NCBI GenBank assembly: GCA_900755685.1
Contig: CAAEHI010000044.1
Coordinates: 1 to 64,000 of the forward strand
Length of the DNA: 64,000 nucleotides
Reading direction: 5' to 3'
Source: an uncultured Collinsella sp.
Lineage (GTDB): Bacteria; Actinomycetota; Coriobacteriia; Coriobacteriales; Coriobacteriaceae
Both the position numbers and the translations under genes were made by a program. Numbering within the stretch: position 1 is the stretch's first letter; each line of letters opens with the position of its first letter. This document shows positions 1-7,182 of the stretch, piece after piece. A model generated the notes under the pieces. That model did not search any database. It was not told the origin of the DNA and was given only the letters and a program-made list of their open reading frames with translations.

Positions 1-66
1 AGATGCGTGCGATGGGGGCGAGGCGAATGGCTGAGCGGTATCGATACGCGGGTTCAACGGCATCAT
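1..66 (-). CDS. possible N-terminal fragment of a minus-strand gene
   Basis: An open minus-strand frame starts at ATG 66 (or 63) and runs off the left edge after 22 codons (MMPLNPRIDTAQPFASPP...). No clear ribosome binding site precedes it, and too little is visible to name a family. It may equally be non-coding. A gene pointing left here would be divergent from the pgsA-like gene. Confidence 0.25.
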   Translation of the reverse strand, partial: MMPLNPRIDTAQPFASPPSHAS

Positions 67-256
67 ATTGACCACATAGATTATTAACTTGCATTTCTAA
101 CAGTTAAGGAGACGGGTGCTTTCCAGCACACTCCTTCGATGATGCCTTCCGCTAGTTGCTATGCCGGTTTCAGCCAACAAAGAATGTGCCCGGGCGCTCA
201 GGTTCACCGTTAGCGTTGGCAACATATGAGATGATGCACACGCGCAACAAAAACGT

Positions 257-309
257 GTACATCACCCTCCAAAACCGACATTTTTCGACATGTTTGGAGG
301 CTGATGTAC
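257..309. repeat. 17-bp inverted repeat with one mismatch, 19-nt loop
   Basis: Arms at 257-273 and 293-309 pair at 16 of 17 positions around a 19-base, T-rich loop (274-292). It lies about 65 bases upstream of the candidate pgsA-like promoter. It could end an incoming transcript or act in DNA or RNA form; there is no T-run after the stem on either strand typical of an intrinsic terminator. Confidence 0.6.
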
Positions 310-373
310 ATAAATGTGAGTTCCCGCCCCGCCAACAACACCCTCCACATGTCTGGACTCTCTATGCTTACGC

Positions 374-402
374 TGGATAGACATCGCCGGAACGGGTATA
401 GT
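374..402 (+). promoter_or_regulatory. candidate promoter of the pgsA-like/garA/ftsR group
   Basis: A TATAGT -10 box at 397-402 lies 17 bases after a weak -35 (TGGATA, 374-379) and about 37 bases before the GTG start at 439. The assignment rests on sequence match only. Confidence 0.4.
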
Positions 403-438
403 ATCGAAAGTTTTGTCGTTAACCAGCGGGGGAGTCCT

Positions 439-1143
439 GTGGGCATCAAAAAGAAGATCAAAAAGGAGCTTATCGGCACTTCCGATTACCCGTCGAATAA
501 GATCTTTACGATCTCCAATTTCATCACCTTTACGCGCCTGATCCTCACCCTGGTATTTCTGTACCTGTTTGTGACGGATAACAACCGCGTCATCGCCATC
601 GTTATCTACGCCGTTGCCGCCTCCACCGATTGGATGGACGGCCAGATCGCCCGCATGACTAAGACGGTCTCATGGCTCGGCAAGGTCATGGATCCCATTT
701 GCGACCGCGCGCTGCTGTTCACCGGCGTGCTTGGACTGGTGGTTCGCGGAGAGCTGCCCATCTGGGTCTGCGTGCTCATTATTGGCCGCGACATCTATCT
801 GGGCATCGGCACGCTTATCGTGCGCCATTATCACCGTCGCCCCATCGATGTCGTCTTCCCCGGAAAGATTGCCACAGCGCTGCTCATGACCGGCTTCTCG
901 CTCATGCTGCTCGGTTTCCCCGTTGTTGACGGCCTGCATCTTTTACCTTCATCCCTTACGGCCTTCCCGGGCCTCAACGGAAGCTCGGTGCCCCTCGGCA
1001 TCTTCTTTGTGTACGGCGGCGTGATCTTCTCCATGCTCACGGCTGTCATCTACTCCATTAAGGGCGGAGCGGCCATTAAACAGGCTCTCACGCATCCCGA
1101 GGACGAGGACATCGACTTTCTGAACCCTGAAATCGAAGACTGA
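439..1143 (+). CDS. CDP-alcohol phosphatidyltransferase (PgsA2/cardiolipin synthase-like)
   Basis: This 234-residue membrane protein belongs to the CDP-alcohol phosphatidyltransferase family, which joins a CDP-diacylglycerol to an alcohol to make a phospholipid. The signature D-x2-DG-x2-AR-x(n)-G-x3-D-x3-D is complete in the stretch DWMDGQIAR...GKVMDPICDR, about 60 residues in, and several hydrophobic segments follow. The GTG at 439 is chosen because a GGGGGAGT ribosome site precedes it and the family alignment begins just after; an upstream in-frame ATG at 304 would add 45 unlikely residues. In Mycobacterium tuberculosis pgsA2 lies close to garA and the MerR gene Rv1828, and here the same three families are consecutive. 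The alcohol substrate cannot be read from sequence. A second family member, pgsA, is at 21425-22063. Confidence 0.85.
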   Translation: MGIKKKIKKELIGTSDYPSNKIFTISNFITFTRLILTLVFLYLFVTDNNRVIAIVIYAVAASTDWMDGQIARMTKTVSWLGKVMDPICDRALLFTGVLGLVVRGELPIWVCVLIIGRDIYLGIGTLIVRHYHRRPIDVVFPGKIATALLMTGFSLMLLGFPVVDGLHLLPSSLTAFPGLNGSSVPLGIFFVYGGVIFSMLTAVIYSIKGGAAIKQALTHPEDEDIDFLNPEIED

Positions 1144-1209
1144 TTCGTTGGGGTATGATTACGTACGGTTCATTATTTGCGGCACGTCCGCGATAAGTTA
1201 GGGGTTGTC

Positions 1210-1644
1210 ATGGACAACATGGTTAACAATATGCCTCAGAATGATAAGACTGCTGACGCCACCTGCGTATTCCGCGTGCCTTCAAGCGACGTCACCGTTC
1301 CCGACCTCATGGCCAACGTGCGCATCACCGCCCCCGTTCTGTCCATCGTCAAGGGTCCGCAGACTGGTGCCGCCTTTGAGCTCGAGGACGACGTGACCAC
1401 CATCGGCCGCGATCCCGCGAACGGCATCTTCCTTAATGACATGACCGTTTCGCGCAGCCACGCGCGCATTATTCGCGAGGGCCTCGGCGCTCGCATCGAG
1501 GACCTGGGCTCGCTCAATGGTACCTGGGTCGACGGTGCCATTGTCAATGCAGCCCCGCTGCACGACGGTTCTTCCGTTCAGATCGGTACGTTTACGCTCA
1601 TCTACCACGAGAGCACGCCGGAGCGCATCGAAACCGGTGAGTAG
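1210..1644 (+). CDS. garA: GarA/OdhI-like FHA-domain protein
   Basis: This 144-residue protein has one C-terminal forkhead-associated (phosphothreonine-binding) domain, roughly residues 45-135, with the hallmark stretches TIGRD, VSRSHARI and LGSLNGTWV. The N-terminal tail carries DATCVFR (Thr18), which lines up with ETTSVFR of mycobacterial GarA, where PknG and PknB phosphorylate the two threonines; only the second is kept here. In GarA and OdhI the unphosphorylated protein binds 2-oxoglutarate dehydrogenase and glutamate enzymes, and phosphorylation locks the tail onto its own FHA domain. Equivalent function is inferred. ATG 1210 follows a GGGG-rich site. The gene ends 3 bases before the MerR gene, a pairing also seen at Rv1827-Rv1828. 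Confidence 0.85.
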   Translation: MDNMVNNMPQNDKTADATCVFRVPSSDVTVPDLMANVRITAPVLSIVKGPQTGAAFELEDDVTTIGRDPANGIFLNDMTVSRSHARIIREGLGARIEDLGSLNGTWVDGAIVNAAPLHDGSSVQIGTFTLIYHESTPERIETGE

Positions 1645-1647
1645 GGC

Positions 1648-2526
1648 ATGGCCGAACGCAACTATCTGAGTATCGGCCAAGTCGTCAACCTACTTCGAGG
1701 CGCATACCCCGATCTTTCGAACTCAAAAATTAGATTTCTAGAGGATGAGGGGCTCATTACCCCTCATCGTACGCCTAAGGGATACCGTCAGTACTCTAAG
1801 GAGGACGTTGATCGCCTGGAGGTCATCCTGCACTTGCAGAAGACCCGCTACATGCCGCTCAACGTGATTAAGCAGCGCTTGGAAAACGCCACGGACTTGT
1901 CAACGCTCGCCTACGAGGTGGGCTTGCTGTCCGATGTTCCGCTCAAGACGGAGCCCAAGGAGACTAAGCAAAAGCTGCATCCCATCGAGACCATTCCCGA
2001 TATGCTGGGCGTCGAGATTTCGTTTATCCGTTCGCTCGCCGAGAACGACCTCATTCGCATCATCAAGAGTCCGCAGAATCGTGAGCTCGTCGATGGTCGC
2101 GATTTCCCGATCATCCGCTACTGCTCCGAGCTGTCACGCTTCCATATCGAGCCGCGCAACCTGCGTCAGTACGTGTCTTCCGCCAACCGCGAGTCCTCGA
2201 TGTTTGAGCAGGTGCTCGTGAGCATGCTCGGCATGGATACTTCCGATGACGAGCGCGACGCCAAGCTCGAGCGTGCGTTTAAGAAGCTTCACGACCTGAC
2301 GGAGGGCGTGCACACCGCGCTGCTCAAGAACCGCGTTTTTGAGTCGCTCAACGCCGTGGTCGAGGACGCCGACATCGATGCACTCGATGAGGAAATCACT
2401 CGCTCCGAGTCCACCAAGGCCAAAAACGAAGAGACAGTCGCGCCGGCTTCACACGAGGATTCTCTCGTAAAGCCGCTCAAGGTCGTCGCCCCTTCGCAAT
2501 CCGGCACCGTCACCGCGGGCAAGTAA
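1648..2526 (+). CDS. ftsR: FtsR-like MerR-family transcriptional regulator
   Basis: The 292-residue product starts with a MerR-type winged helix: LSIGQVVNLL, SKIRFLEDEGLITPHR and GYRQYSKEDVDRLEVI within about residues 6-60. The region resembles actinobacterial FtsR (Rv1828), a regulator linked to cell division and growth, and its position directly behind a GarA-like gene supports that match. A second, repeat-like helical section (about residues 105-175: LGVEISFIRSLAEN...) is followed by a helical region and a low-complexity acidic/threonine tail. No cysteine-rich effector domain is present, so a metal or redox sensor is unlikely. It starts 3 bases after the FHA gene and is probably co-translated. 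Confidence 0.8.
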   Translation: MAERNYLSIGQVVNLLRGAYPDLSNSKIRFLEDEGLITPHRTPKGYRQYSKEDVDRLEVILHLQKTRYMPLNVIKQRLENATDLSTLAYEVGLLSDVPLKTEPKETKQKLHPIETIPDMLGVEISFIRSLAENDLIRIIKSPQNRELVDGRDFPIIRYCSELSRFHIEPRNLRQYVSSANRESSMFEQVLVSMLGMDTSDDERDAKLERAFKKLHDLTEGVHTALLKNRVFESLNAVVEDADIDALDEEITRSESTKAKNEETVAPASHEDSLVKPLKVVAPSQSGTVTAGK

Positions 2527-2566
2527 CAGCTGCCGCTTATCCGGCAACCCATTGAAAGGTCATGCA

Positions 2567-3097
2567 ATGTACGACTTCGAATCTCAAATCGTCGACATCC
2601 CCGACTATCCCGAGCCCGGAGTCATCTTTAAAGACATCACGCCGCTCTTCGGCAATCCCGAGGCGCTCAAAGCCATGACCGATGCCCTCGCCGAGCACTT
2701 TGCCGGCATGGGAATCACCAAGGTCGTAGGTCCCGAGGCTCGCGGCTTTATGGTGGGCGTTCCCGTGGCCGTCGCTCTGGGCGCCGGCTTTGTTCCCGCA
2801 CGTAAACCGGGCAAGCTGCCGCGCGAGACCGTAAGCCAGAGCTACGAGCTCGAGTACGGCACCGATTCAATTGAGATCCATGCCGACGCTATCAGCTCTA
2901 AAGATACCGTGTTGATTCTGGACGACTTGGTCGCGACGGGCGGAACCGTCGAGGCAACAGGTAAACTGGTGCGAGATATGGGCGCAAAGCTTGTGGGCTA
3001 CGGGTGTATCCTTGAGCTTGCGTTTCTCAACCCGCGCGAGAAGCTCACGTCGACTGACGACGATGTTGAGCTCTTTAGCCTGGTGACGGTGGACTAG
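2567..3097 (+). CDS. apt: adenine phosphoribosyltransferase
   Basis: This 176-residue enzyme converts adenine and PRPP to AMP and pyrophosphate in cytoplasmic purine salvage. It has the family start DIPDYPEPGVIFKDITPLF and the PRPP-binding loop VLILDDLVATGGTVEA. The start at 2567 is preferred over in-frame codons at 2552 and upstream because GAAAGGT sits 7 bases before it. Length is typical for the family. It lies 40 bases after ftsR. Confidence 0.97.
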   Translation: MYDFESQIVDIPDYPEPGVIFKDITPLFGNPEALKAMTDALAEHFAGMGITKVVGPEARGFMVGVPVAVALGAGFVPARKPGKLPRETVSQSYELEYGTDSIEIHADAISSKDTVLILDDLVATGGTVEATGKLVRDMGAKLVGYGCILELAFLNPREKLTSTDDDVELFSLVTVD

Positions 3098-3129
3098 CCG
3101 TTACCCTTAGTTACTGGAAAGGAAGCTAC

Positions 3130-4257
3130 ATGCGCACAGCAAACACGCACAAAAACATGGCACGCTGCGCTGCTACGGCAACCCTCGCTTGTGTTTTGGG
3201 CTTGGGCCTCGCGGCTCCTGCCTACGCCGATACCGCATCCGACCTTGCCGCTGCTCGTACGAAGCTCGAGCAGATCGGTACCCAAACCCAGCAGATTTAC
3301 GATGAGCTCGCCACGCAGACGCAGGCGCTCGATCAGACTGCTGGCGAGATCACGCAAAAGCAGCAGGAGATTGCTGACGGTCAGGCCAAGCTCTCGACCT
3401 ATGTCGCCGGCGAGTACAAGACCGGCGGTCTGAGCCTGCTTCAGGTTCTAACGGGCGTTGACGACCTGAGCGATATGCTCAACCGTCTGTTCTACTACGG
3501 CAAAGTCTCCGATAAGCAAGCTCAGACCATTCAAGAGGTCAAGGAGCTTAAGCAGCAGCTCACCGATAAGCAGTCCGAGCAGGAAAAGAACGTCGCAGCC
3601 ACGCAAAAGAAGGTCGACGAGCTTAACGCCCAGCAGGCTGAAGCCCAGAACGTCGTAAACTCCCTGGATTCGCAGCTGCAAGCCGAGCTTGCCGCAGAGG
3701 CCGAGGCCAACGCCGCGCTGCAGGCCGGCATCAACGCCAGTACCGCCGAGAAGGCCACGGTGAGCAACGAGACTGCCGGTACGACCGGAAACACCAACAA
3801 CGGTGGCCAGACCAGCAATAACAACAACCAGGGCGGCAACACTCCGGCTCCTACGCCGGCACCTGCTCCGACGCCGCAGCCCTCCACGCCCGCTCCAGCT
3901 CCGACGCCTTCTGTTCCGAGCCAGTCCGTCGATGGCGGCTCTGTTGTCTCGCGTGCGTACAGTAAGCTTGGTTGCGCTTATTCCTGGGGCGGAATTGGCC
4001 CGAACAGCTTCGACTGCTCTGGTTTTGTTAGCTATTGCCTCACTGGTCGCTATTGCCGCCTGGGCGACACGGGTACCTTTATGGGCTGGACGCGTGTGTC
4101 CGATCCGCAGCCCGGTGACGTTGTGGTCAACTCGTACCACACCGGCATTTACATCGGTGGTGGTCAGATGATTCATGCTTCCGACTACAACACGGGTGTC
4201 ATCATCAGCTCCGTTGCCGCCGGCATGAACAATAACTATATCTTTGTGCGTTACTAA
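3130..4257 (+). CDS. secreted coiled-coil NlpC/P60 peptidoglycan hydrolase
   Basis: This 375-residue exported protein is a probable peptidoglycan endopeptidase. Residues 1-33 form a signal peptide ending AYA-D. Residues 36-205 are a long Gln/Glu/Ala-rich coiled coil. A Thr/Asn- then Pro/Ala-rich linker spans about 210-275. Residues 278-375 are an NlpC/P60 cysteine peptidase domain with Cys296 (FDCSGF), His337 (YHTGIY) and the later polar residue in the MIHASD segment (His349). The coiled-coil plus NlpC/P60 plan matches RipA/PcsB-type division hydrolases, whose coiled coil usually holds the enzyme inactive until a membrane partner releases it. It is followed by a hairpin at 4281-4313. Confidence 0.9.
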   Translation: MRTANTHKNMARCAATATLACVLGLGLAAPAYADTASDLAAARTKLEQIGTQTQQIYDELATQTQALDQTAGEITQKQQEIADGQAKLSTYVAGEYKTGGLSLLQVLTGVDDLSDMLNRLFYYGKVSDKQAQTIQEVKELKQQLTDKQSEQEKNVAATQKKVDELNAQQAEAQNVVNSLDSQLQAELAAEAEANAALQAGINASTAEKATVSNETAGTTGNTNNGGQTSNNNNQGGNTPAPTPAPAPTPQPSTPAPAPTPSVPSQSVDGGSVVSRAYSKLGCAYSWGGIGPNSFDCSGFVSYCLTGRYCRLGDTGTFMGWTRVSDPQPGDVVVNSYHTGIYIGGGQMIHASDYNTGVIISSVAAGMNNNYIFVRY

Positions 4258-4280
4258 GTATTCAGATAAAGCAAACGGAT

Positions 4281-4313
4281 ATGGACCTCGTGGCTTTGAG
4301 TCATGGGGTCCAT
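4281..4313 (+). terminator. probable terminator after the NlpC/P60 gene
   Basis: Seven-base arms ATGGACC/GGTCCAT (4281-4287, 4307-4313) flank a 19-base loop and are followed by TCTTTTG. It lies 24 bases after the stop codon. Confidence 0.55.
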
Positions 4314-4333
4314 TCTTTTGCCTTTAGTGCAGT

Positions 4334-4364
4334 CCGCTATCTAGTTTTGAATACTAGATAGCGG
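4334..4364. promoter_or_regulatory. perfect 12-bp inverted repeat upstream of degV (candidate operator)
   Basis: CCGCTATCTAGT (4334-4345) is mirrored by ACTAGATAGCGG (4353-4364) with a 7-base gap. It lies just upstream of a candidate -10 (TATAAT, 4387-4392) and a second short repeat AATTGT/ACAATT (4390-4407). The stretch TATCTAGTTTTG (4338-4349) recurs exactly in the DUF1836 gene promoter at 6011-6022, so this may be that regulator's binding site. Confidence 0.6.
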
Positions 4365-4421
4365 CCCAATCGGTCTGCAAGATGGCTATAATTGTATGGG
4401 AACAATTAGAAAGGACCCTCT

Positions 4422-5288
4422 ATGAGCTGGGCACTTATCTCCGATTCAAGCTGCAACCTCCGCGATTGGCAACCGACCGCACCCCATACCACCTTTGCAT
4501 TTGCGCCCCTCAAAATTCGAGTGGGGGAGCGTGAATTCGTCGATGACCTTTCGCTCGATGTGCATGAGCTCAACTGCGCTGTACAGACGGAGACGAACGC
4601 TTCTTCGAGCGCTTGTCCCAGCGTAGGGGAGTGGGCCGAGCTCTTCAAATTGGCAGACAAGACCATCTGCATGCCGATCTCTGAGGGCGTGTCGGGCAGC
4701 TACAATGCGGCAGCCACGGCTCGCGATATGGTTCTTGCCGAGGAACCGGACCGACAGATTCATCTAGTCAATTCACGCGCAGCTGGCGGTAAAATGGACC
4801 TCATTTTCCTGCTGTTCGACCGCTATCTTGCAAGCAATCCGAATGTCTCATTCGAGGATGCTTGCGCATACTTCGATAGCCTTGAACAGAACAGCAAAAT
4901 CCTCTTCAGTTTGTGCAATTACGAAAACCTCGCCAAAGCCGGACGTATCCCTAAGGCAGCCGGCGTCATTGCCAACAAGCTCAATATCCGCATTTTGGGC
5001 ACGGCGAGTGAGGCAGGTAAAATCGAACTCGTCGGACACACTCGTGGCGAAAAGAAGATGCTCAACAAGATCATCGACACCATGGAAGCCGAGGGTTTTA
5101 CGGGCGGCGAGGTCGTTATCGATCACGTTGAGAACGAAGCTGGAGCCCAGGCGCTTGCTGACCGCATAGTCGAGCATTGGCCCGGTTCCAAGACCATCAT
5201 CATGCCCTGCAACGGCCTGGATTCCTATTACGCCGAAATGCATGGGCTCATTATCGGCTACGGCATGGGCGTAGCTTCAGGCAAATAA
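4422..5288 (+). CDS. DegV family fatty-acid-binding protein
   Basis: This 288-residue protein is a DegV (EDD-fold) member, a family that binds a single fatty acid; some members (FakB) present fatty acids to a kinase for phospholipid synthesis. Characteristic parts are the N-terminal WALISDSSCNL, the MPISEGVSGSYNAA loop that contacts the carboxylate, and the C-terminal IGYGMGVASG. AAAGGA lies 6 bases before ATG 4422. No fakA-like gene is nearby, so the partner is unknown. It converges with a DUF1836 regulator and shares a promoter motif with it. Confidence 0.9.
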   Translation: MSWALISDSSCNLRDWQPTAPHTTFAFAPLKIRVGEREFVDDLSLDVHELNCAVQTETNASSSACPSVGEWAELFKLADKTICMPISEGVSGSYNAAATARDMVLAEEPDRQIHLVNSRAAGGKMDLIFLLFDRYLASNPNVSFEDACAYFDSLEQNSKILFSLCNYENLAKAGRIPKAAGVIANKLNIRILGTASEAGKIELVGHTRGEKKMLNKIIDTMEAEGFTGGEVVIDHVENEAGAQALADRIVEHWPGSKTIIMPCNGLDSYYAEMHGLIIGYGMGVASGK

Positions 5289-5304
5289 AGTCCAACCAAG
5301 CAAA

Positions 5305-5352
5305 AAAACGGGCGGGACAAAGCGACAGATGGCTCTTTGTCCCGCCCGTTTT
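5305..5352. terminator. bidirectional terminator between degV and the DUF1836 gene
   Basis: Eighteen-base arms (5305-5322, 5335-5352) are perfectly complementary around a 12-base loop, with A and T runs on the two sides. It can end both converging transcripts. Confidence 0.9.
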
Positions 5353-5361
5353 ATACGTCGG

Positions 5362-5973
5362 CTAGCTATTAAACCCGTTGAACTTGAGATAGCTCATCAA
5401 GTAAGCCTTCGAAACAAAGGATGAAACCGCGCTGCGCACAAGCAGCGACTCACGCGTTACCTGATGCGCCGTATCGGGAACCGGCGTCTGCTCGACGGAA
5501 AACGCCGAACGAATCGATGCCTCGAGCTGATCGACCACATAATCAAAGGCCGTAGGGGCATCGTAGCTCAAACGCTGAATGTTAAAGAGTGCCTGCACCG
5601 CAGCAATAGGTAGCACCTGCTTAAAGATGCAGATAGCAATCAGGCGGGCAATCTGCTCGCGGCCATATTGCTTTTTGACCGGAGCAGGCACCAGGCCGAC
5701 CTTCACGTAGTTATTGATCATCGATGGCGTAATGACGGGCTGCTCAACGCAAATGGACAGTGGCTCCATCCACAGTGCAACATACTCAATGACCTGGTCG
5801 CGGTAGAGCGTCACATTGGGCAACTGATTATAGCGCGGCAGACTCAACGTATTGAGTTTGCGAACGATATCGGACTCAATAAATGCATCGGGCAGCACAG
5901 TGGGCTGAATATCCTCAGGCTTAATGCTGACCGACGAATCAGACATCGGAATAACGTGTTTAACGTGGTTCAT
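5362..5973 (-). CDS. DUF1836-domain MerR-like regulator
   Basis: The 203-residue product matches DUF1836, a MerR-like DNA-binding family: NQLPNVTLYRDQVIEYV, then VITPSMINNYVKVGLVPAPVKKQYGREQIARLIAICIFKQVLPIAAVQ (about residues 45-125) forms the helix-turn-helix and wing. The effector is unknown for the family. GGAGG lies 9 bases before ATG 5973. Its promoter region holds a CTAGAT-T-ATCTAG palindrome and a 12-base match to the degV upstream repeat, suggesting autoregulation and control of degV. Confidence 0.8.
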   Translation of the reverse strand: MNHVKHVIPMSDSSVSIKPEDIQPTVLPDAFIESDIVRKLNTLSLPRYNQLPNVTLYRDQVIEYVALWMEPLSICVEQPVITPSMINNYVKVGLVPAPVKKQYGREQIARLIAICIFKQVLPIAAVQALFNIQRLSYDAPTAFDYVVDQLEASIRSAFSVEQTPVPDTAHQVTRESLLVRSAVSSFVSKAYLMSYLKFNGFNS

Positions 5974-6004
5974 AAAGGTCCTCCGTTCATTTCTATATTG
6001 TATT

Positions 6005-6022
6005 CTAGATTATCTAGTTTTG
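6005..6022. promoter_or_regulatory. palindrome in the DUF1836 gene promoter
   Basis: CTAGATTATCTAG (6005-6017) overlaps TATCTAGTTTTG (6011-6022), which is identical to 4338-4349 upstream of degV. It lies 32-49 bases upstream of the DUF1836 start codon, and a possible -10 (TACAAT on minus) is just downstream, where repressor binding would block transcription. Confidence 0.55.
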
Positions 6023-6044
6023 CATATCACATAGCCGACAAGTA

Positions 6045-6086
6045 AAAGTGGTTGGACAGCACATTGATGCACCGTCCAACCACTTT
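6045..6086 (-). terminator. trxB terminator
   Basis: Thirteen-base perfect arms (6045-6057, 6074-6086) follow the trxB stop by about 40 bases, and the minus strand continues TTTTAC after the stem. Confidence 0.8.
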
Positions 6087-6126
6087 GTTTAAAGATAGCA
6101 ACCTTACATAAGATATATTATCGTAC

Positions 6127-7065
6127 TTATCCACGGAGAAACGCGTATACGCTCGTTGCCGCTATGGCTCCATCAGAAACGGCAGTCACAACCTGGCGTA
6201 AACGCTTGGAACGGATGTCGCCAGCGGCAAATAGACCTGGCGTGCGGGTCGCCATGGAATCATCAGTAACAATACCGCCGTCCGGCGCCAGATCGACTAG
6301 ATGCTCAACGAGCTCGGAATGGGGCTGCGTTCCGGTAAAGACAAAGATACCAAACGAGCAAGGGACAAATGACTCGGTGTGAGTTTCCCCGGATGCATTG
6401 TCCTTAAAGGTAATCGTCGTTGGCATGGCTTCGCCCGAGAGCTCGACAATACTAGTTTGGTACCTAACTGAAATATTATCTTTTGCAAGAACTTTTTGAA
6501 CCACACCATCGGGGGCACGGAACTGATCGCGGCGCAAAACGATGGTCACGCTGCTGGCGATTTCTGACAAGAACAGAGCTTCCTCGCAGGCAGCATTGCC
6601 GCCGCCGATGACAAAAACCTGCTTGCCGCGAAAGAACATGCCGTCGCACGTCGCGCAATACGAAACGCCGCGACCGCGATACGCATCCTCGCCAACAAAA
6701 CCAGCAGATCGCGGCGTGGCACCCATGCAAGCGATAACGCTCGAGGCCGACGTATCGCCCAAATCGTGATGCACCGTAAACAGCGCTGCATCGGCATCGT
6801 AATCGATACCCGTAACCATGCTCCATGTAACCTGTGCTCCCAGGCCCTCTGCATGCTGCTGAAAACGCTCACCGAGTTCGGCGCCACTCAAGAGCGGAAT
6901 GCCCGGATAGTTCTCGACTTCATTGGTCGTGGCGATCTGCCCTCCCGACATGCCCTGTTCAATCACGGTCGTCGTTAGGTTGGAGCGCGCCGCATAAATG
7001 GCCGCAGCATAGCCCGCAGGGCCGCCACCGATAATCGCAACATCGATCGGCTGATGGGTAGTCAT
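6127..7065 (-). CDS. trxB: thioredoxin reductase
   Basis: This 312-residue flavoenzyme passes electrons from NADPH to thioredoxin in the cytoplasm. The FAD-binding GGGPAGYAAAIYAAR is near the N terminus, the redox-active pair is in SYCATCDGMFF, the NADPH site is GGGNAACEEA, and GLFAAGDIR closes the second FAD contact. ATG 7065 has a strong AGGAGG 9 bases upstream; a longer frame to 7140 would add 25 residues and overlap the divergent gene's promoter. It is transcribed alone and ends at the hairpin at 6045-6086. No thioredoxin gene is adjacent. Confidence 0.96.
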   Translation of the reverse strand: MTTHQPIDVAIIGGGPAGYAAAIYAARSNLTTTVIEQGMSGGQIATTNEVENYPGIPLLSGAELGERFQQHAEGLGAQVTWSMVTGIDYDADAALFTVHHDLGDTSASSVIACMGATPRSAGFVGEDAYRGRGVSYCATCDGMFFRGKQVFVIGGGNAACEEALFLSEIASSVTIVLRRDQFRAPDGVVQKVLAKDNISVRYQTSIVELSGEAMPTTITFKDNASGETHTESFVPCSFGIFVFTGTQPHSELVEHLVDLAPDGGIVTDDSMATRTPGLFAAGDIRSKRLRQVVTAVSDGAIAATSVYAFLRG

Positions 7066-7182
7066 GAAGAGACCTCCTGTCGAAAGATTGGCGTTCTTTG
7101 CGCTCATACCCAAATTTACGTGAACATGACACTCATGCACTACAATGATAAATCGCGTAACAAAGCTGAAGGGGAGTTATCG

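Larger units (their letters stand above)
67..438. other. intergenic region upstream of the pgsA-like gene
   Basis: These 370 bases have no convincing gene: short frames through it have no ribosome binding site and no recognisable protein. It holds a long hairpin (257-309) and a candidate promoter (374-402) for the downstream phospholipid gene. Confidence 0.6.

Noticed and set aside
1..60. tRNA-like pieces (GGCTGAGCGGT, GGGTTCAA)
   Set aside because: The two pieces are too close together and no acceptor or anticodon stem can be formed, so no tRNA is called.
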